DNA of 64,000 nucleotides from Carya illinoinensis (lineage: Eukaryota > Streptophyta > Magnoliopsida > Fagales > Juglandaceae): contig NC_056762.1 of the NCBI RefSeq assembly GCF_018687715.1, positions 37,032,864 to 37,096,863 of the forward strand, in the 5' to 3' direction. Within the stretch, counting starts at the first letter, position 1, and every line of letters begins with the position of its first letter. Below, one piece after another: positions 1 through 16,000 of the stretch. The notes below the pieces were generated by a model. The model saw nothing but the letters and a program-made list of their open reading frames with translations, ran no database searches and was not told the DNA's origin. The translations under genes were made by a program, and so were the position numbers.

Positions 1-225
1 TTTAAATTTTATATCTTTGACACAACGCTTTCACAGAACAGAATATGTCCCATCCTTCAAGAAATCATTAGTTTGAAAGAACAGAAAATGATGTGAATTC
101 TTGCCCAAAAATGATGGGAAAATAGGATCATCCTTTGGATTATGAGACTGTTTAATATTTATGGTTGACAAGATATATATATATTATATGCATGTTTATG
201 TAATTTATGACATTAATTACATGTT

Positions 226-261
<36 letters not shown>

Positions 262-766
262 AATTCAACTTCCTTGAATTCAACAGAATTTTCTGTGTGC
301 TCATGATTAATACAGTTTATAAGGGAAAATTCAAAGCCGCTTAAAAAGAAAAAGAAAAAGAAAAAGAAAAAGAAAGGGGCTGCGATCGATTTGAGAAAAA
401 GTACCCTCTATGACATATATGTCCAAAAAGACAGGCCGGCCCAAAGACTTCCAGCTACCAGCTTTGCCGTTATGATTGAAATTGAGAAGGGCAGTACTAG
501 TTTAAAAAATTTCTAAGCTTAGCGGGAGCTCCAGCGGTGGCTGGTACTTTGTTGGAACTCTAGCGAAGTCAACGGAGTAGTGCTAGCAAAGGTACTTTAA
601 ATGAACGAATGAGATTAAAGAAAGAAAGCAAAATATCCCCGGCCCCCTCATAACTGTCACATTACATTATTTTATAGGTTAAAGTCGCCCACAAAATATC
701 TGGATCTGCCGGCCGGAACGGCGGAACTTAACCTCCAGATTATGATCTCCACAAACCTCACAAAAT
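1..766. other. intergenic, upstream of the first LOR gene
   Basis: No coding sequence is supported here. It holds a TA-dinucleotide tract at about 223-252 and an A/G-rich microsatellite of AAAAAG-type units at about 341-376. The last few hundred bases presumably include the promoter of the LOR gene that begins at 767, but I cannot point to a convincing TATA box. Confidence 0.5.
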
Positions 767-1817
767 ATGCTTGTATTAATGGATAAGATCCATCCTCACA
801 TATCGACTGTTTCTCCCAAGTACTTTACGACTTCAGAAGGAGAAACATTCACTGTATGGATGAAGTCGCTTCTATACCATACATATGGTTGCACTGTCTT
901 TAACTCCAAGGGCGAGATCGTGTATCGGGTTGATAACTACAGCAAGAAGTGTAGCCATGAAGTTCATCTCATGGATCTGCGAGGAAACACTCTCTTTACT
1001 ATACGACGTCGGAAGGTAACACTCTCGATCTTTACTATATATAAATGATTACCACCACTTTCAATTACAGCTAGCTAGCTAGCACCTTTATCTCTCTCTT
1101 CTTTCCAAGTAAACATCGAGGAATATTCCCGGTCTATATATAGCTTTCAATTATTAGCGAGATCAATTAGTTACATGATGAATGCATGGAAATTGAGCGA
1201 CTTCAACTTAAGTGGGATTTGAGACATTTTCAAGGCCTTAATTGGTTTTTCTATCTGCTTAATTTTGAATGCTTGCGCAGAAGTTCCTTGCTTTTGGATG
1301 TTGGGATGGTTATAGATGTAGCGGTTCTACGTTAACAAACAAGCTGGAGAAGCCGTGGTTTAAAGTTCAAAGGTATTGCGGAATGCTCAGGGGAGATGTG
1401 GCTTGTCAAATTACTGTGGGGTATGATAAATATGATAAGTATTGGATTGTTAGAATATTGGATGCAGGCAAAGCAGCATTTAGGATAGTAGACGTGGATG
1501 GGGGCGTTGTTGCTGAGGTGAGTTTTTAGCTGGCTTATATATTAGCTAAAATGAAACTAATTATATACATGTTATGTTAAAGATCATAACAAGAGCAATT
1601 TTATATGATCTCAGGGTGCATACGTACGTACGTATTAAGTACGTAAGTCTAACATGCACTTAATTCGGTTTCGGGCATGCAGGCAAAGGCAAAGCATTCT
1701 GGTTCGGGAGTGGTGCTGGGAGATGATGTATTGACTTTGGAGGTGGTGCCTTATATTGATCATTCCCTTATCCTAGCTCTTGTGATAGTGTATGGATTAA
1801 TTAGAGGTAGACTGTAA
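767..1817 (+). CDS. LURP-one-related (LOR) protein, Tubby C-terminal-like fold, three exons
   Basis: Three exons are read: 767-1015, 1281-1517 and 1683-1817, all with GT-AG borders and all joined in phase 0, giving about 206 residues, the usual LOR length. Exon 1 carries the motifs FTVWMKSLLYHT and EVHLMDLRGN followed by an arginine/lysine run. Exon 2 carries FGCWDGYRCSG, and exon 3 the C-terminal VLGDDVLTL and DHSLILALVIVYGL segment. These are hallmarks of the plant LURP-one/DUF567 family, which has a phospholipid-scramblase/Tubby-like barrel; the founding Arabidopsis member is induced in defence against an oomycete. The exact biochemical role is unknown. An in-frame ATG at 779 is an alternative start. 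A paralogue with the same exon structure lies at 18968-19938. No stops or frameshifts were seen, so it is probably functional. Confidence 0.88.
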
Positions 1818-3780
<1,963 letters not shown>

Positions 3781-4066
3781 GTGTTTCATACCGTCAACTA
3801 CACGGATACTTGTAACGAAATAAGAGGGTCGCACGGGATGCCCACTAGAATTCCAATGCGGGCCTAAGTTAAAGAAGTAATCTCAATATGAGTGTGTGAA
3901 TAAATAAATAGTTTACCTTTAGGACGTGTTTCATACCGTCAACCGTACAAATGCCTTTAATGAAATAAGAGGGCCGAACGGAGTGCCCAGTGGAAATCTG
4001 ATGCCGAAATTAAAGAAATAATCTCAATATAAGTATATGAATGAATAAATAGGTTACTTTTAAATA
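3781..4066. repeat. two-copy tandem duplication, about 145-bp unit
   Basis: The block beginning GTGTTTCATACCGTCAAC at 3781 is repeated starting at 3926 with moderate divergence. Shared landmarks are GAAATAAGAGGG, a GTGCCC-like box, AATCTCAATAT and a GAATAAATA run, in the same order and spacing. No coding capacity is seen. The divergence shows it is not a very recent duplication. Confidence 0.8.
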
Positions 4067-4187
4067 TTATTTATAGAGACGTCGTGATGATGATGAAAAT
4101 AAACTTTCAACTTATATCTTGAAAACTCTTTATATTAATTAGAATTATCACTTTTCTAATTAGTCGGAGGTGTCTTCTACTATCCAC

Positions 4188-4218
<31 letters not shown>

Positions 4219-5000
4219 CATAAGCGTACCCATCTTCGGCCTGCACTCAGCTGTTAGGCTTTCGTTACACTTGATGGGCCTGTTAGGAAGTGGGTACCAA
4301 ATATATATCCGGCCCCTTCATATTCCATGCTTATAACATCTGTCTGATCGATTAACAATATCAAATATTCTTTGATCCTCTAGGCTGATCTTATTAATCA
4401 TGTATAACAAGCTAGGCTAAAAAGAGAGAGATAAAAAAGAAATTAAGAAGCTGAAAGGCTACATCCATCGATTGATCGGCTTTAATTTATAAATTAAACT
4501 TACAATATTTACCAAATTAAATTTGTCATGAGTATTAATCCAGCGGCCATCTCGTCTCCCAAATCTTGTGTATCGATACTGATGATTCAAATAAAATCTA
4601 GATAGCTAGGTTGGTCATGAGCTTCTTAATTTTTCCCTATCTTTTTATTTTTTCAAAATTCCTAATTTTTCTCCCCTCAATCTTATAAGTTAAATTATGT
4701 AATGTTTTTGGGAGACGTACGTACGTACCAACTAATATTTCCCATGAGTGAAGCATGCGCCATCAGATTCATTAATTTAAAGCCAGCCTAACTTTCTCTC
4801 ATTCTTTTATCTACTATTTGTTTTGGTTTTACCCAAATAATTATTATGAAGTAATTGTTTAGGCGAAAAACAAAAAGCCCGAGGTCAACTTTATTGTAGC
4901 CACCAAACCGTTGGAAATATATATACATGATATAATAATGCGCGCTCATGTCATGATCAACTCCCCGATCGTGGTCATCTTAATCATAGTCAATTAGCTA
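4067..5000. other. intergenic
   Basis: No coding sequence is recognised. A TA tract lies at about 4188-4212. The remainder is AT-rich with no clear repeats or RNA genes. Confidence 0.4.
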
Positions 5001-5783
5001 GGTTAAGTCTGGATGTCACTACAAGAAAAATTAGTATTTGCGGCTAAATTTATTTCCGGCGGTACAATTTTGGTCGCAAATAGCCATTTTTTCAATTTCA
5101 AGAAAATGTTTGTGTCAACTTAAAAAAATAGCCGCTAAAAATCATTATTTACGGCGAGTTCAGTGTGCCAGAAATAATCTGGCCGCAAATAAGCCTGTCA
5201 GCCATTCCAAGGTCGACTTAATAACATTTTCGCCATTATATGTATTTGTTACAGCGACATGTTTTTACTTGTTACGGCGACTTTTTAAGTCGCCTTAATA
5301 ACTTCTGCAGAATTAATTCCCTCCCTCCTCTTATTATTTTCCCACGCTCGAAATTTTCCCTCTCTTTCTTGCTCTCTGTCCCTGTCTTTGTCTCTCTCTC
5401 GCTCTCGCACTCGGGTTCTACAGGAGGGTTTCCATTCAGGAGCCAGCGTCGCCGTCTTCTCATCGTCTTCTCGCCGGTGAGTTTGTCTTTAGAACTTCTA
5501 GGTTCCATTAATCTCTTTCTCACTCTCTATAACCCTCGCTAGTTTCTAACCCAAACCATAGTTCTCTGTTTTTGAAACAAATTAGTTTCTAACCCTCGCT
5601 AGTTTCTAACCCAAACCCTCGCTATTGTTATTTAGGATTTTTCTCTAAGTTGCCTCCCCCTGAAATTTTGGGAAAATCTCTTTCTCAGTTTATTTTTCTG
5701 GTTTTTCATTTAATGGAAATATGATCTCTTCAACTGAAATCTGACAATAAAAATAAAAATAATTTTCTGTTATTTATATGCAG

Positions 5784-7504
<1,721 letters not shown>

Positions 7505-7508
<4 letters not shown>

Positions 7509-9079
7509 TTCAATCATATCCTTGGAGACTTTTCCCTCATTGTTTACCAATTTCAGGCTATTAGTGCATTTTCAGCTGTCATTGATTGACTAGGTACTGT
7601 ACATTTTCCCTTTTCTCTCCTTATATAATTAATCTGTATTAAATCTGCATTTTCCCATTCAAATGCAGTTTTGATCAAAACTCTGTGAAGTTCTATGGAT
7701 GGCCTCTGTTTACGTCTCCTTTCTAATGCATTTCAAACATGACTCTCTAGACCTGTTTGGATGGCCTCTGTTTGAGCCCTATTCAAACTTTGCTTTGAAT
7801 ACCTCTGGAACTCTTTGGATGACCTCCATTCAAAGTAGTACTAAAATATTGTTTATGGCTTTATTTGTTTTTTGGTAATTTCATTTATTTTAGGGTTTTT
7901 TTTTTTTTTTTTATCACATTGCTTCCAAAATAACTTTGTTTTTGAGCTTGAATAATAATTTTGGAAGAATTCTCTCTTTCCACCACTTTTTATTCTTTGG
8001 AATTAACAAGAGTTGACACCCTTATTCCTGGTATTCTTGGCAAATCAACAAGTCTGAGGAAGACTTTACGGTATTCATGCATGAATCAACAGGTTTATTA
8101 TGAGGTTGCTGTAATTTTCCTAGCATCTTTGTCCTGTACACTCACAGAAATTTGAAAACATCTTCTTTGTCCTATACACTTCATGCATTAATCTCCATGA
8201 AAGTGGATAAGATACAAGATTGGAGGAAACTTGGATGCTTTTTTTGCTTTTCTTTAGAGTTATCATTCCTGGAAAGCAGAAGGATGTTTCTTCTGTAGTT
8301 GTTCTTATTCATTTGCCTTCCTGGATCCATTGATATCAGCTGTGGTGTAAATATTGTATCTCATTGTTTAAGAGGTACCTGCAGATCTGTTTTTCCTTTA
8401 CACTTTTTATAATCAATCGAGTCGCATGTATCAAGGAGATTGGAAATAACAAGAATGTTGCTTGAGTATTTTGTTGGTAGTATATACTTATTGGACATTC
8501 TGTGTATGTTCATATGGTTCTCCTTTTTATTCTTTTTATTTTGTTAGAAATATGCATGACTAGTGAAACCAAGGGAGTCCGTGATGGTAGATGTGTTATA
8601 GTTTGAACACTTATTTACCTTATGATAACAACTTTACCTCTCCCCCAACTCTATGCAGGTGAATTTGATGGCATTTTAGATAGAAGCTCTAAATTAGTTT
8701 CTGAACCTGCAGAAGAGATACAACTTGTGTACCATAGTGTTAGTTCACATGTACTGGAGTCCAATGGATCCATGCCCAAAGACAAGCATAAAAGATTATT
8801 GGATATAGAGAATTTAACCGTACAGACACCAAGTAAAGCTACACTGGTTAGAGACTTAAAATTGGTGGTCGATGAGATGGATCACTTACTGGTTAGTGAA
8901 GTATTCCTTAATTTATTTGTGGATTTTTATTATGGCAAGCATGTTGGGGCTGAAAAGTATTTACTGGTTAGTAATTTAACTAACAGGTAACAGGACCTAG
9001 CGGGAGTGGTAAGACTTCCTTGGTAAGAGCTATGGCTGGCCTTTGGAGTACTGGAAGAGGAAAAATCACATTCTATACA
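7505..9079 (+). pseudogene. captured fragment of ABC transporter D family member 2 (ABCD2-like), three exons
   Basis: Three pieces are recognised. About 7505-7593 reads NHILGDFSLIVYQFQA and then AFSAVID, with TGA where the family has an arginine codon. 8659-8891 reads EFDGILDRSSKLVSE through LLDIENLTVQTP to MDHLL. 8987 to about 9079 reads VTGPSGSGKTSLVRAMAGLW and STGRGKITFY. The Walker A motif GPSGSGKTS is intact. The mixture of linker and nucleotide-binding start matches plant half-size ABC transporters of subfamily D, the chloroplast ABCD2 type more than the peroxisomal ABCD1 type. The Walker B and signature motifs are missing. Introns are kept. The fragment lies in the same orientation as, and is fused in one exon with, the PRMT5 piece. 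Confidence 0.88.
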
Positions 9080-9497
9080 TTAGAGGATTTGGTAGCATTG
9101 CACCTAGATATCTATAATAATATAATAATAAAATGTGCAGAAGATTGAAGTGATGATGAGAGTTGCTGGCAGCTTGTTTCATGTCAGTTTTCTCTAAGAA
9201 ATAGCTAGCTAACGGACTGCACAATGTTTTAGATATAAATTCATGCAATTGGCACACTTGGAAGGAGCAGTTTAACTCCCAACTACTTCCTTTACAAATT
9301 ATGATTTAAATATGATTAGAAAATCTGCATGCATAGTTGGTATAGAAAACATGTACGAGAAAAATGAACTGTTGAATACTTATACTTTGATTTATTGCAT
9401 TTTGCATTCTATCTGGTTGGTTGTGCATGCTAGCTAGCTTGTGTTTGATGACATCTCTAAAATCTTATGATCTATTTTTTGTTCTTATTTCTCACAG

Positions 9498-9583
9498 GAT
9501 TGAACCAAGATATCAAGAAATATAGGGCAAAAACATTTCAGAAGCTGTCAAAGATTGATGGGATCAAAGTTAAACCCATATAG
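9498..9583 (+). other. terminal exon shared by the two related CACTA elements
   Basis: After a CTCACAG acceptor a short open frame runs to a TAG at 9581-9583. Read in one frame it ends KIDGIKVKPI. The exon, its intron border and about 200 bases of downstream sequence recur in inverted orientation at about 51650-51870 in the second CACTA element. I do not recognise the protein. It may be a third captured gene or the old last exon of an element-encoded gene that supplies the polyadenylation region. Confidence 0.55.
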
Positions 9584-10537
9584 AAAACATTTCACTTGTA
9601 AATTTATATTCCATTGTGATATGTTGGATGGTTTTATGTAAAACTTCAAACAATAGCAGTACAGTGGTGAATTTCAAATATGTATTTTGAGGTTATATAA
9701 ATGATGTTTCAAGCAAAAACTGAATTTTTTTAAATATAATATTTTTTTGTTTATTAAGAACAAGTACCTTTACGTTTTAGAGAAAAAACAACGTATGAAT
9801 AAAAAAACATATTTTCGGCTATAAAAAGTAGCTGCAAATAATTATTTCCAGCAAAAAAATATAGCCGGAAAAAAAATTGGCCAGGTCAACCAAGCCAGCA
9901 TTTATTTGCGGCTTTAAAAAAGTAGCCGCAAATATATATTTCCGGCTAAAAAATATAGCCGGAAATAATTTTGGCCATAGATGATGGATCTTGGCAAAAA
10001 TTATTGCGACAAAATTTTATTCATTTGCGGCTATTATTATTGTCGGAAATAATGTATATTTCTGGCTATTTTCAAAGTAGCCGGAAAAACTTTTACTTGG
10101 CTCTATAATAGCGGCTATCTGTTGACAATTAGAAATAGCGGCTAATAACTAATAGCGGCTAACTTAGGTATTATTTCCGGCGAATTTTGCCGCCGGAAAT
10201 GGAACAATTTCTTGTAGTGTGTTGAGTTAGATTGAGATGAGTTCAGTTATTTATAAATAGTAACAAATTAAGATGGTAAAGTAAGTTTTATAGAACCTAC
10301 ATAAGATGTATTTAATTGTTAAGATGAGTTTAGATATATTTATAGGAAGTTAAAAAAAGTTGTTGGTCTCATATTTAAAGATGTATTGAGTTGAAAAAAG
10401 TTATGGGTCTCACGGATAAAAGAGTTTTGAGTTAAGTTGTCTAATGATCTGAGAGTTGTGTATTTAAATGTTGGGATAGATTTAAAACTAAATCTAACTT
10501 AAATGAGCTAAACTCATTTAAGGATCCAATCGAAACC

Positions 10538-12812
10538 TAATTAGATGGCTTGTCGCAATAGTACGTGTACAAAGAAATAAAGTACGCATGCATCCTCACA
10601 TAGCGGCTGGCTAGAGGTTTTGTTTGGCTAGCTGCATGATCAAAACATTACCAGGCCAATTGGCTGCCAATCGCGGAGGTATTATGATATGATGGATTGA
10701 TGATCACGCTGTGACTGTGATCAGAAAGTTTGGATTAAAGAAAGTACGTACGTAGCGATTTAGATGCGCGCGCAGCTAATTAATCAATTTTCTAGTCATT
10801 CGAAAATATTATTTGTCTTTTTAATTATTATTCTTTGACATGACATGCATTACATAATTGATATATAATTGAAAAATAATAAGTGATTTTTAATTATGTA
10901 ATATATATTAAGAGATATTGATAAAAGCAAGATTGAAACCCATTCATTGATCGATTCTTTAATTAATTAATTTGTTTTAAGTTTTTGGGCTGAGCTTTAT
11001 CTCATTATGTAATATTTCATGATGATCTCATAATTGAAAGACTTCGCGCGTATATCTGTATGTTAATCTATTTCCCTAGAGAAAAATAATTGTTAATTTA
11101 CTATTGTATAAATTGTCACTCGGCCGATACAAATCCTATCCGCAGAAACTTGGAACAATTTTATATGTACTCTTTGTGCTACAATCGATCGAAAGCAACC
11201 CCATGTATATCCTATCTTCATCTTGCAGCTACCGTGGTGGATCAATCCATATATGCTTCTTCTTCCTCTCCTTCTTTTTTTAAACAATAAAAGACTAAAT
11301 GAATAGTTCCCACCAGTACCTTTCCTAGTTTTGGGTCGATAAATAGCGTGGAAATGCATGATCGATTAATTCACTTTTTTGTATGTGGGATTACACATCA
11401 GATGCAAGCTGAAGGCTAATTAATTAATTAAGAACCTGATCATTTTGGCAATACAAGAAATGTAGGCATGCATGTCAATATTTCCACTAGCTTATAATAA
11501 GATCGATCATGATCATCACTTTAATACAATAGTGCTTGTTTGGTTGCATCATGATAAGTACTGGCCAATTGGCTTCCAAGGACATGCATCATGTTCCTAT
11601 GAGCTGAAAGTTTGGTTCGTTGGAACTGACCTAAATATATAAGTTTATTTTGTTTAAGTTCTTAATTCAAAGTAGGCCGGAAGTGTACGTCCCAACGTGT
11701 TATATTAATAATGGGTTTTTTAAAGGGCTTTCGAGGTGTTAATCTAATTATTCCTAGCCAATAGATATAAATATTTTTAATTTAGCATTGTAATTAATGC
11801 CACTTATTCGAATCCCCATGATCATTAGCAACGTGGAACAATTTTTTACTTTTTGTGCTACATGATATTGATGAAACGAAAGCAACCCCATATAAATTTA
11901 TATCCTTTCTCCTTTAGTACGTAGCTGCGGCCACCTCCGTGGATGAAGGCAGCTTGTTTTCTTCTTAATAATAAAAGCTGTTTTAGGATCAGCTTCCTTT
12001 TACAGATCATCAAGAAAAAGTTCCCACTTTTCTAATTTTTTTAATAGGTGGACCTGCATCTACTATAAACTACTACTACTACACTTTAGTGTACATGGGA
12101 TTACACATCAGATGCAGGTGAGCTATTTAAGAATTCAGCCGATTGTTCACGTACGTACATATAAATATTGCTATTAACAAGTTATGCCTGATGTTTGCGT
12201 CATTTTCTCCCCTTTAGTATTTTCGCAATACATATCAGCAGCATAGCTTAGTCAGCCTTACTTATAAAACTTAAAAAATAAACAAGATTCCTCAAAGTTG
12301 TTGGCAAATTCTCGAATACATGCATATATCTGTGGACTTCTCTCTCTCTCTATATATACGGTTAGAACAATATTAAAAGAGGGGCCGGCCCCTTTTTGTT
12401 GCTGCAATAAGTGTAATATCTTTACAAAAAGGGTAGACAATACACACCTTTGATTTGGTAGGTTTACTTCAACATAGACAAAATGAATAGACGTCGACAG
12501 ATCGTATATATAATTAAGGGTACTCATCATGAGTACTGATCAAATTTGTAAGCAAAAAAGGCAGTTCATTTGGAGTAAATATGGTCCGAATGAACTAGTA
12601 GTAGATCAGGAAGGTGTGTTTACAATATTTTAGATCTGCACACAATAGGTCTGTTATCAGCTTGTTTCTTGGATCGTACGTACTTAGTTTTTGAATCCTG
12701 GGACGTTGCTTATGGTAGTACTTCATGAGAAAACAATTGCAGCAAACTACCTAGCTGATCCTTTCAAACACTAGTGGCTAAATCCTGCATGTAATGCAAC
12801 ACTTAGATCAGC
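10538..12812. other. intergenic with a diverged tandem duplication
   Basis: No gene is supported. Two stretches, about 11130-11420 and 11830-12130, share landmarks in the same order: TGGAACAATTTT, TTTGTGCTACA, CGAAAGCAACCCCAT, GCAGCTACCGTGG versus GCTGCGGCCACCTCCGTGG, AGTTCCCAC and GGGATTACACATCAGATGCA. This indicates an old direct duplication of about 300 bases spaced by about 700. Short open frames at 11090-11360 and 12258-12530 lack family resemblance. Confidence 0.5.
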
Positions 12813-12817
12813 TAGTT

Positions 12818-13023
12818 TATTGTAAATTTACATTTCAGTCCTTACTGTAAATAGATAGTTAGTTATTTTACCTTTCTGTTTTTAGTCTTTTAACTGAGAA
12901 TTAGTTTTCTACATCTTGTATAAATAAGAGGTGACTTGATGTACTGGATATATAGAATAAAAAAACTCAGAAGTATTCTTCATCTCTTCTTCGATCTTTA
13001 TATTCTTGGTTCAAGTTGTTTCA
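12818..13023 (+). repeat. 5' LTR of the copia element
   Basis: 206 bp. It contains a TATA-like box TATAAATAAGAGG at about 12918-12930, which should drive the element's transcript, and an AATAAAA polyadenylation-like motif about 25 bases further on. The sequence matches the 3' LTR at every position I compared. Confidence 0.95.
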
Positions 13024-13034
13024 TGGTATCAGAG
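13024..13034 (+). promoter_or_regulatory. primer-binding site (initiator methionine tRNA type)
   Basis: TGGTATCAGAG immediately follows the 5' LTR. This is the usual plant copia site complementary to the 3' end of initiator tRNA-Met, where minus-strand DNA synthesis is primed. Confidence 0.9.
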
Positions 13035-13068
13035 AGGAAACCTTAGGGTTCCTCTTTCCGCTGCAAGA

Positions 13069-16000
13069 ATGGAAACACCTTCTGTTTCATTAGCTACAGA
13101 AGATTCCAGTCCATATAATCTCCAAAATGGAGATTCGCCTGGTTCGATTTTGGTGTCTAATCTTCTTATTGGAGATAACTACAATAGCTGGTGTAGATCA
13201 ATGATAATGGCATTGAAGGCCAAGAACAAAATCGGTTTTGTTAATGGTGCAATTACTCAGCCTATTGAAACAGATTCATTGTATGATAAATGGGATCGTT
13301 GCAACAGCATGGTGTTGTCATGGATTCTCAACTCTGTATCCAGAGATATTGGGGAAACCATTGTCTATGCAAGAACGGCTAAAGAAATGTGGGATGAATT
13401 GAAGAATCAGTTTTCTCAAGGCAATGGACCACGAATTTTCCAATTGCAAAAGGAACTCTCTTCTTTATCTCAAGATCAGACCTCGGTGAGTGTTTATTAT
13501 CGAAAGTTCAAATGCTTGTGGGATGAGCTTATGAACTATAGCCAGATGCCTAATTGTACATGTGGAGCATCTAAACTTTGTACCTGTAATGCTGCACGTT
13601 TGTTTTTAGAATATCAACAGCGTCAACATGTAATCATGTTTCTTATGGGATTGAATGAGGAGTTTGCACATGTTAGGGGTCAGATTCTATTATTAGAACC
13701 TTTACCATCAATTACTAAAGTTTTCTCTTTAGTCATTCAAGAAGAGAAACAAAGAGAAGTTGGTTCCATGGGGAGAGTAGGGTTTGAACCTAATGTTGCA
13801 TTTATGAATAAAAGAATTGAAGGCTCAAAGATCAATCCTGGAAAACAGCAGTACAGAAGAGAGAAGGTCTTGTGCACTCACTGTGGAATGACCAATCACA
13901 CAGTAGATAAATGCTACAAACTACATGGATATCCTCCATCTTTCAAACAAAGGGGAAAAGTTTCATCAGCAAACCAAGTCATGGCTCAACCCTTGAGTAC
14001 ACCTTTTGATCAGAATTGTATGTCTTTCTCTCAAGAAGAGTATCAACAACTACTTGCATTAATTCGACCACAGTCAACTGAACCACCAAAAATCAACCAT
14101 CAGGCAGCCAATGTCATATCCAAGCCAAATAATTTGCCTCCTGTTTCAGGTAAAACAATTTGCCATTCAAGTTTTTCTTCTATTAAAAATAATAATTCGA
14201 AATCTGATTCTAGCACTTGGATCATAGATACAGGTGCTACAGACCATATCATTCATTCTATAACCTTTTTCACCACAATTACAAAAACTCTCAATACATT
14301 TGTTAAACTGCCAAATGGAGAAAATGTTACAGTAATACATCTTGGAACTGTCCATTTATCAGATGGCTTAGTTTTGAAGGATGTATTATGTGTACCTAGT
14401 TTTGCATATAATCTTCTTTCAGTGACTAAAGTCACATCTGATCAGAATTGTTGCTTTATTTTCTTGCCTGAGATTTGTTATATACAGGGCCTTACCCCAT
14501 GGAAGATGATTGGGAAGGGTAGAAAAGCTGCTGGTCTATATTTCCTGCAACAATCTTCAGCCAGTACAAATTCTGTTCTTTCCTCTGTAAATTCCATATC
14601 TGATTCTGCTTCACAACTGTGGCATAATAGATTAGGCCATCCATCTTCATCAAGATTGTTAGTTCTTTCAAAGTCAGTTCCAAATTTCATTTCAAATAAG
14701 CTTGTACATGAACATCATTGTACGGTGTGTCCATTAGCAAAACAGAAACGATTATCATTTCCAATTCATTCTTACAAGCCTAGTTCTCCTTTCAATCTAA
14801 TTCATTGTGATATATGGGGTCCTTTTTCAATACCTACTCATGATGGTTTCAAATATTTTTTAACAATTGTGGATGATCATTCTAGATCAACTTGGGTATA
14901 CTTGATGAAATCCAAGTGTGAGGTTAAACATATTGTTATAGTTTTTTACAATCTGGTCCATACACAGTTTCAACAGAAAATAAAGTGTATAAGAACAGAT
15001 AATGGCTTAGAATTCCAAATGAGGGAATTTTTTCATTCAAAAGGAATTATCCATCAAACCTCTTGTGTTGAAACCCCTCAACAAAATTCAATTGTTGAGA
15101 GGAAGCATCAACATCTTTTAAATGTGGCAAGATCTTTAAAATTTCAATCAAATGTTCCATTAAATTTTTGGGGAGAATGTGTTTTGACAGCAACTCACAT
15201 TATTAATCACATTCCCTCTCATATTCTCAACAACCAATCACCACAACAGATTCTTTATGGTGACATTCCTTCTTATAATCATTTTAAAGTGTTTGGTTGT
15301 TTATGCTATGCTTCCACCTTAAGCAATAACAGATCAAAGTTTTCACCTAGAGCTAGAAAATGTGTATTTGTTGGTTATCCTTTTGGAACAAAAGGATACA
15401 AGTTATATGATCTAGACTCTCATAATTTTTTTGTCTCTAGAGATGTTATATTTCATGAGAATATATTCCCTTTTCAAAATAAAGTTTCATCACAGCAGTC
15501 TTCTTTACCATCTGAGTTTGTATTACCTAATCCCATATCAGATATATCAATTATATCACAACCCTCAAACAGTTCTCTGTTAAGTGATTCTAATTCCACA
15601 TCAGAATCTATCAATCTCATACCAGATATTCCCAATGCTTCTCATTCAAACCAGATTCCAAATATTCCTTCATTGCAAGATATTAATCATTTTCCTCCAC
15701 TTCGAAAGTCCACTAGACAGCGCAAAAGCCCTGTTTATTTGCAAAATTATCATTGCAATCTAGTCTCTCCAGCAGATTCTACTTCTACCATATCATCTCT
15801 TGGCTCAATTGATACACCTTCAGGTAACAAATATAGCATTTCTGAATTTTTATCATATAAACATTTGTCTCCTTCTCATAAAGCCTTCAGCATTGCTATC
15901 TCATCTCATAAAGAACCTGATTTTTATCATCAAGCTGTTAAGTATCCTCATTGGAGAGATGCTATGTCCACTGAGTTAGCTGCCTTAGAATCAAACAATA

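Noticed and set aside
5240..5542. Overlapping frames in the pyrimidine-rich leader of the CACTA element
   Set aside because: Low-complexity sequence with a splice donor inside. It looks like a non-coding leader exon and not a protein.
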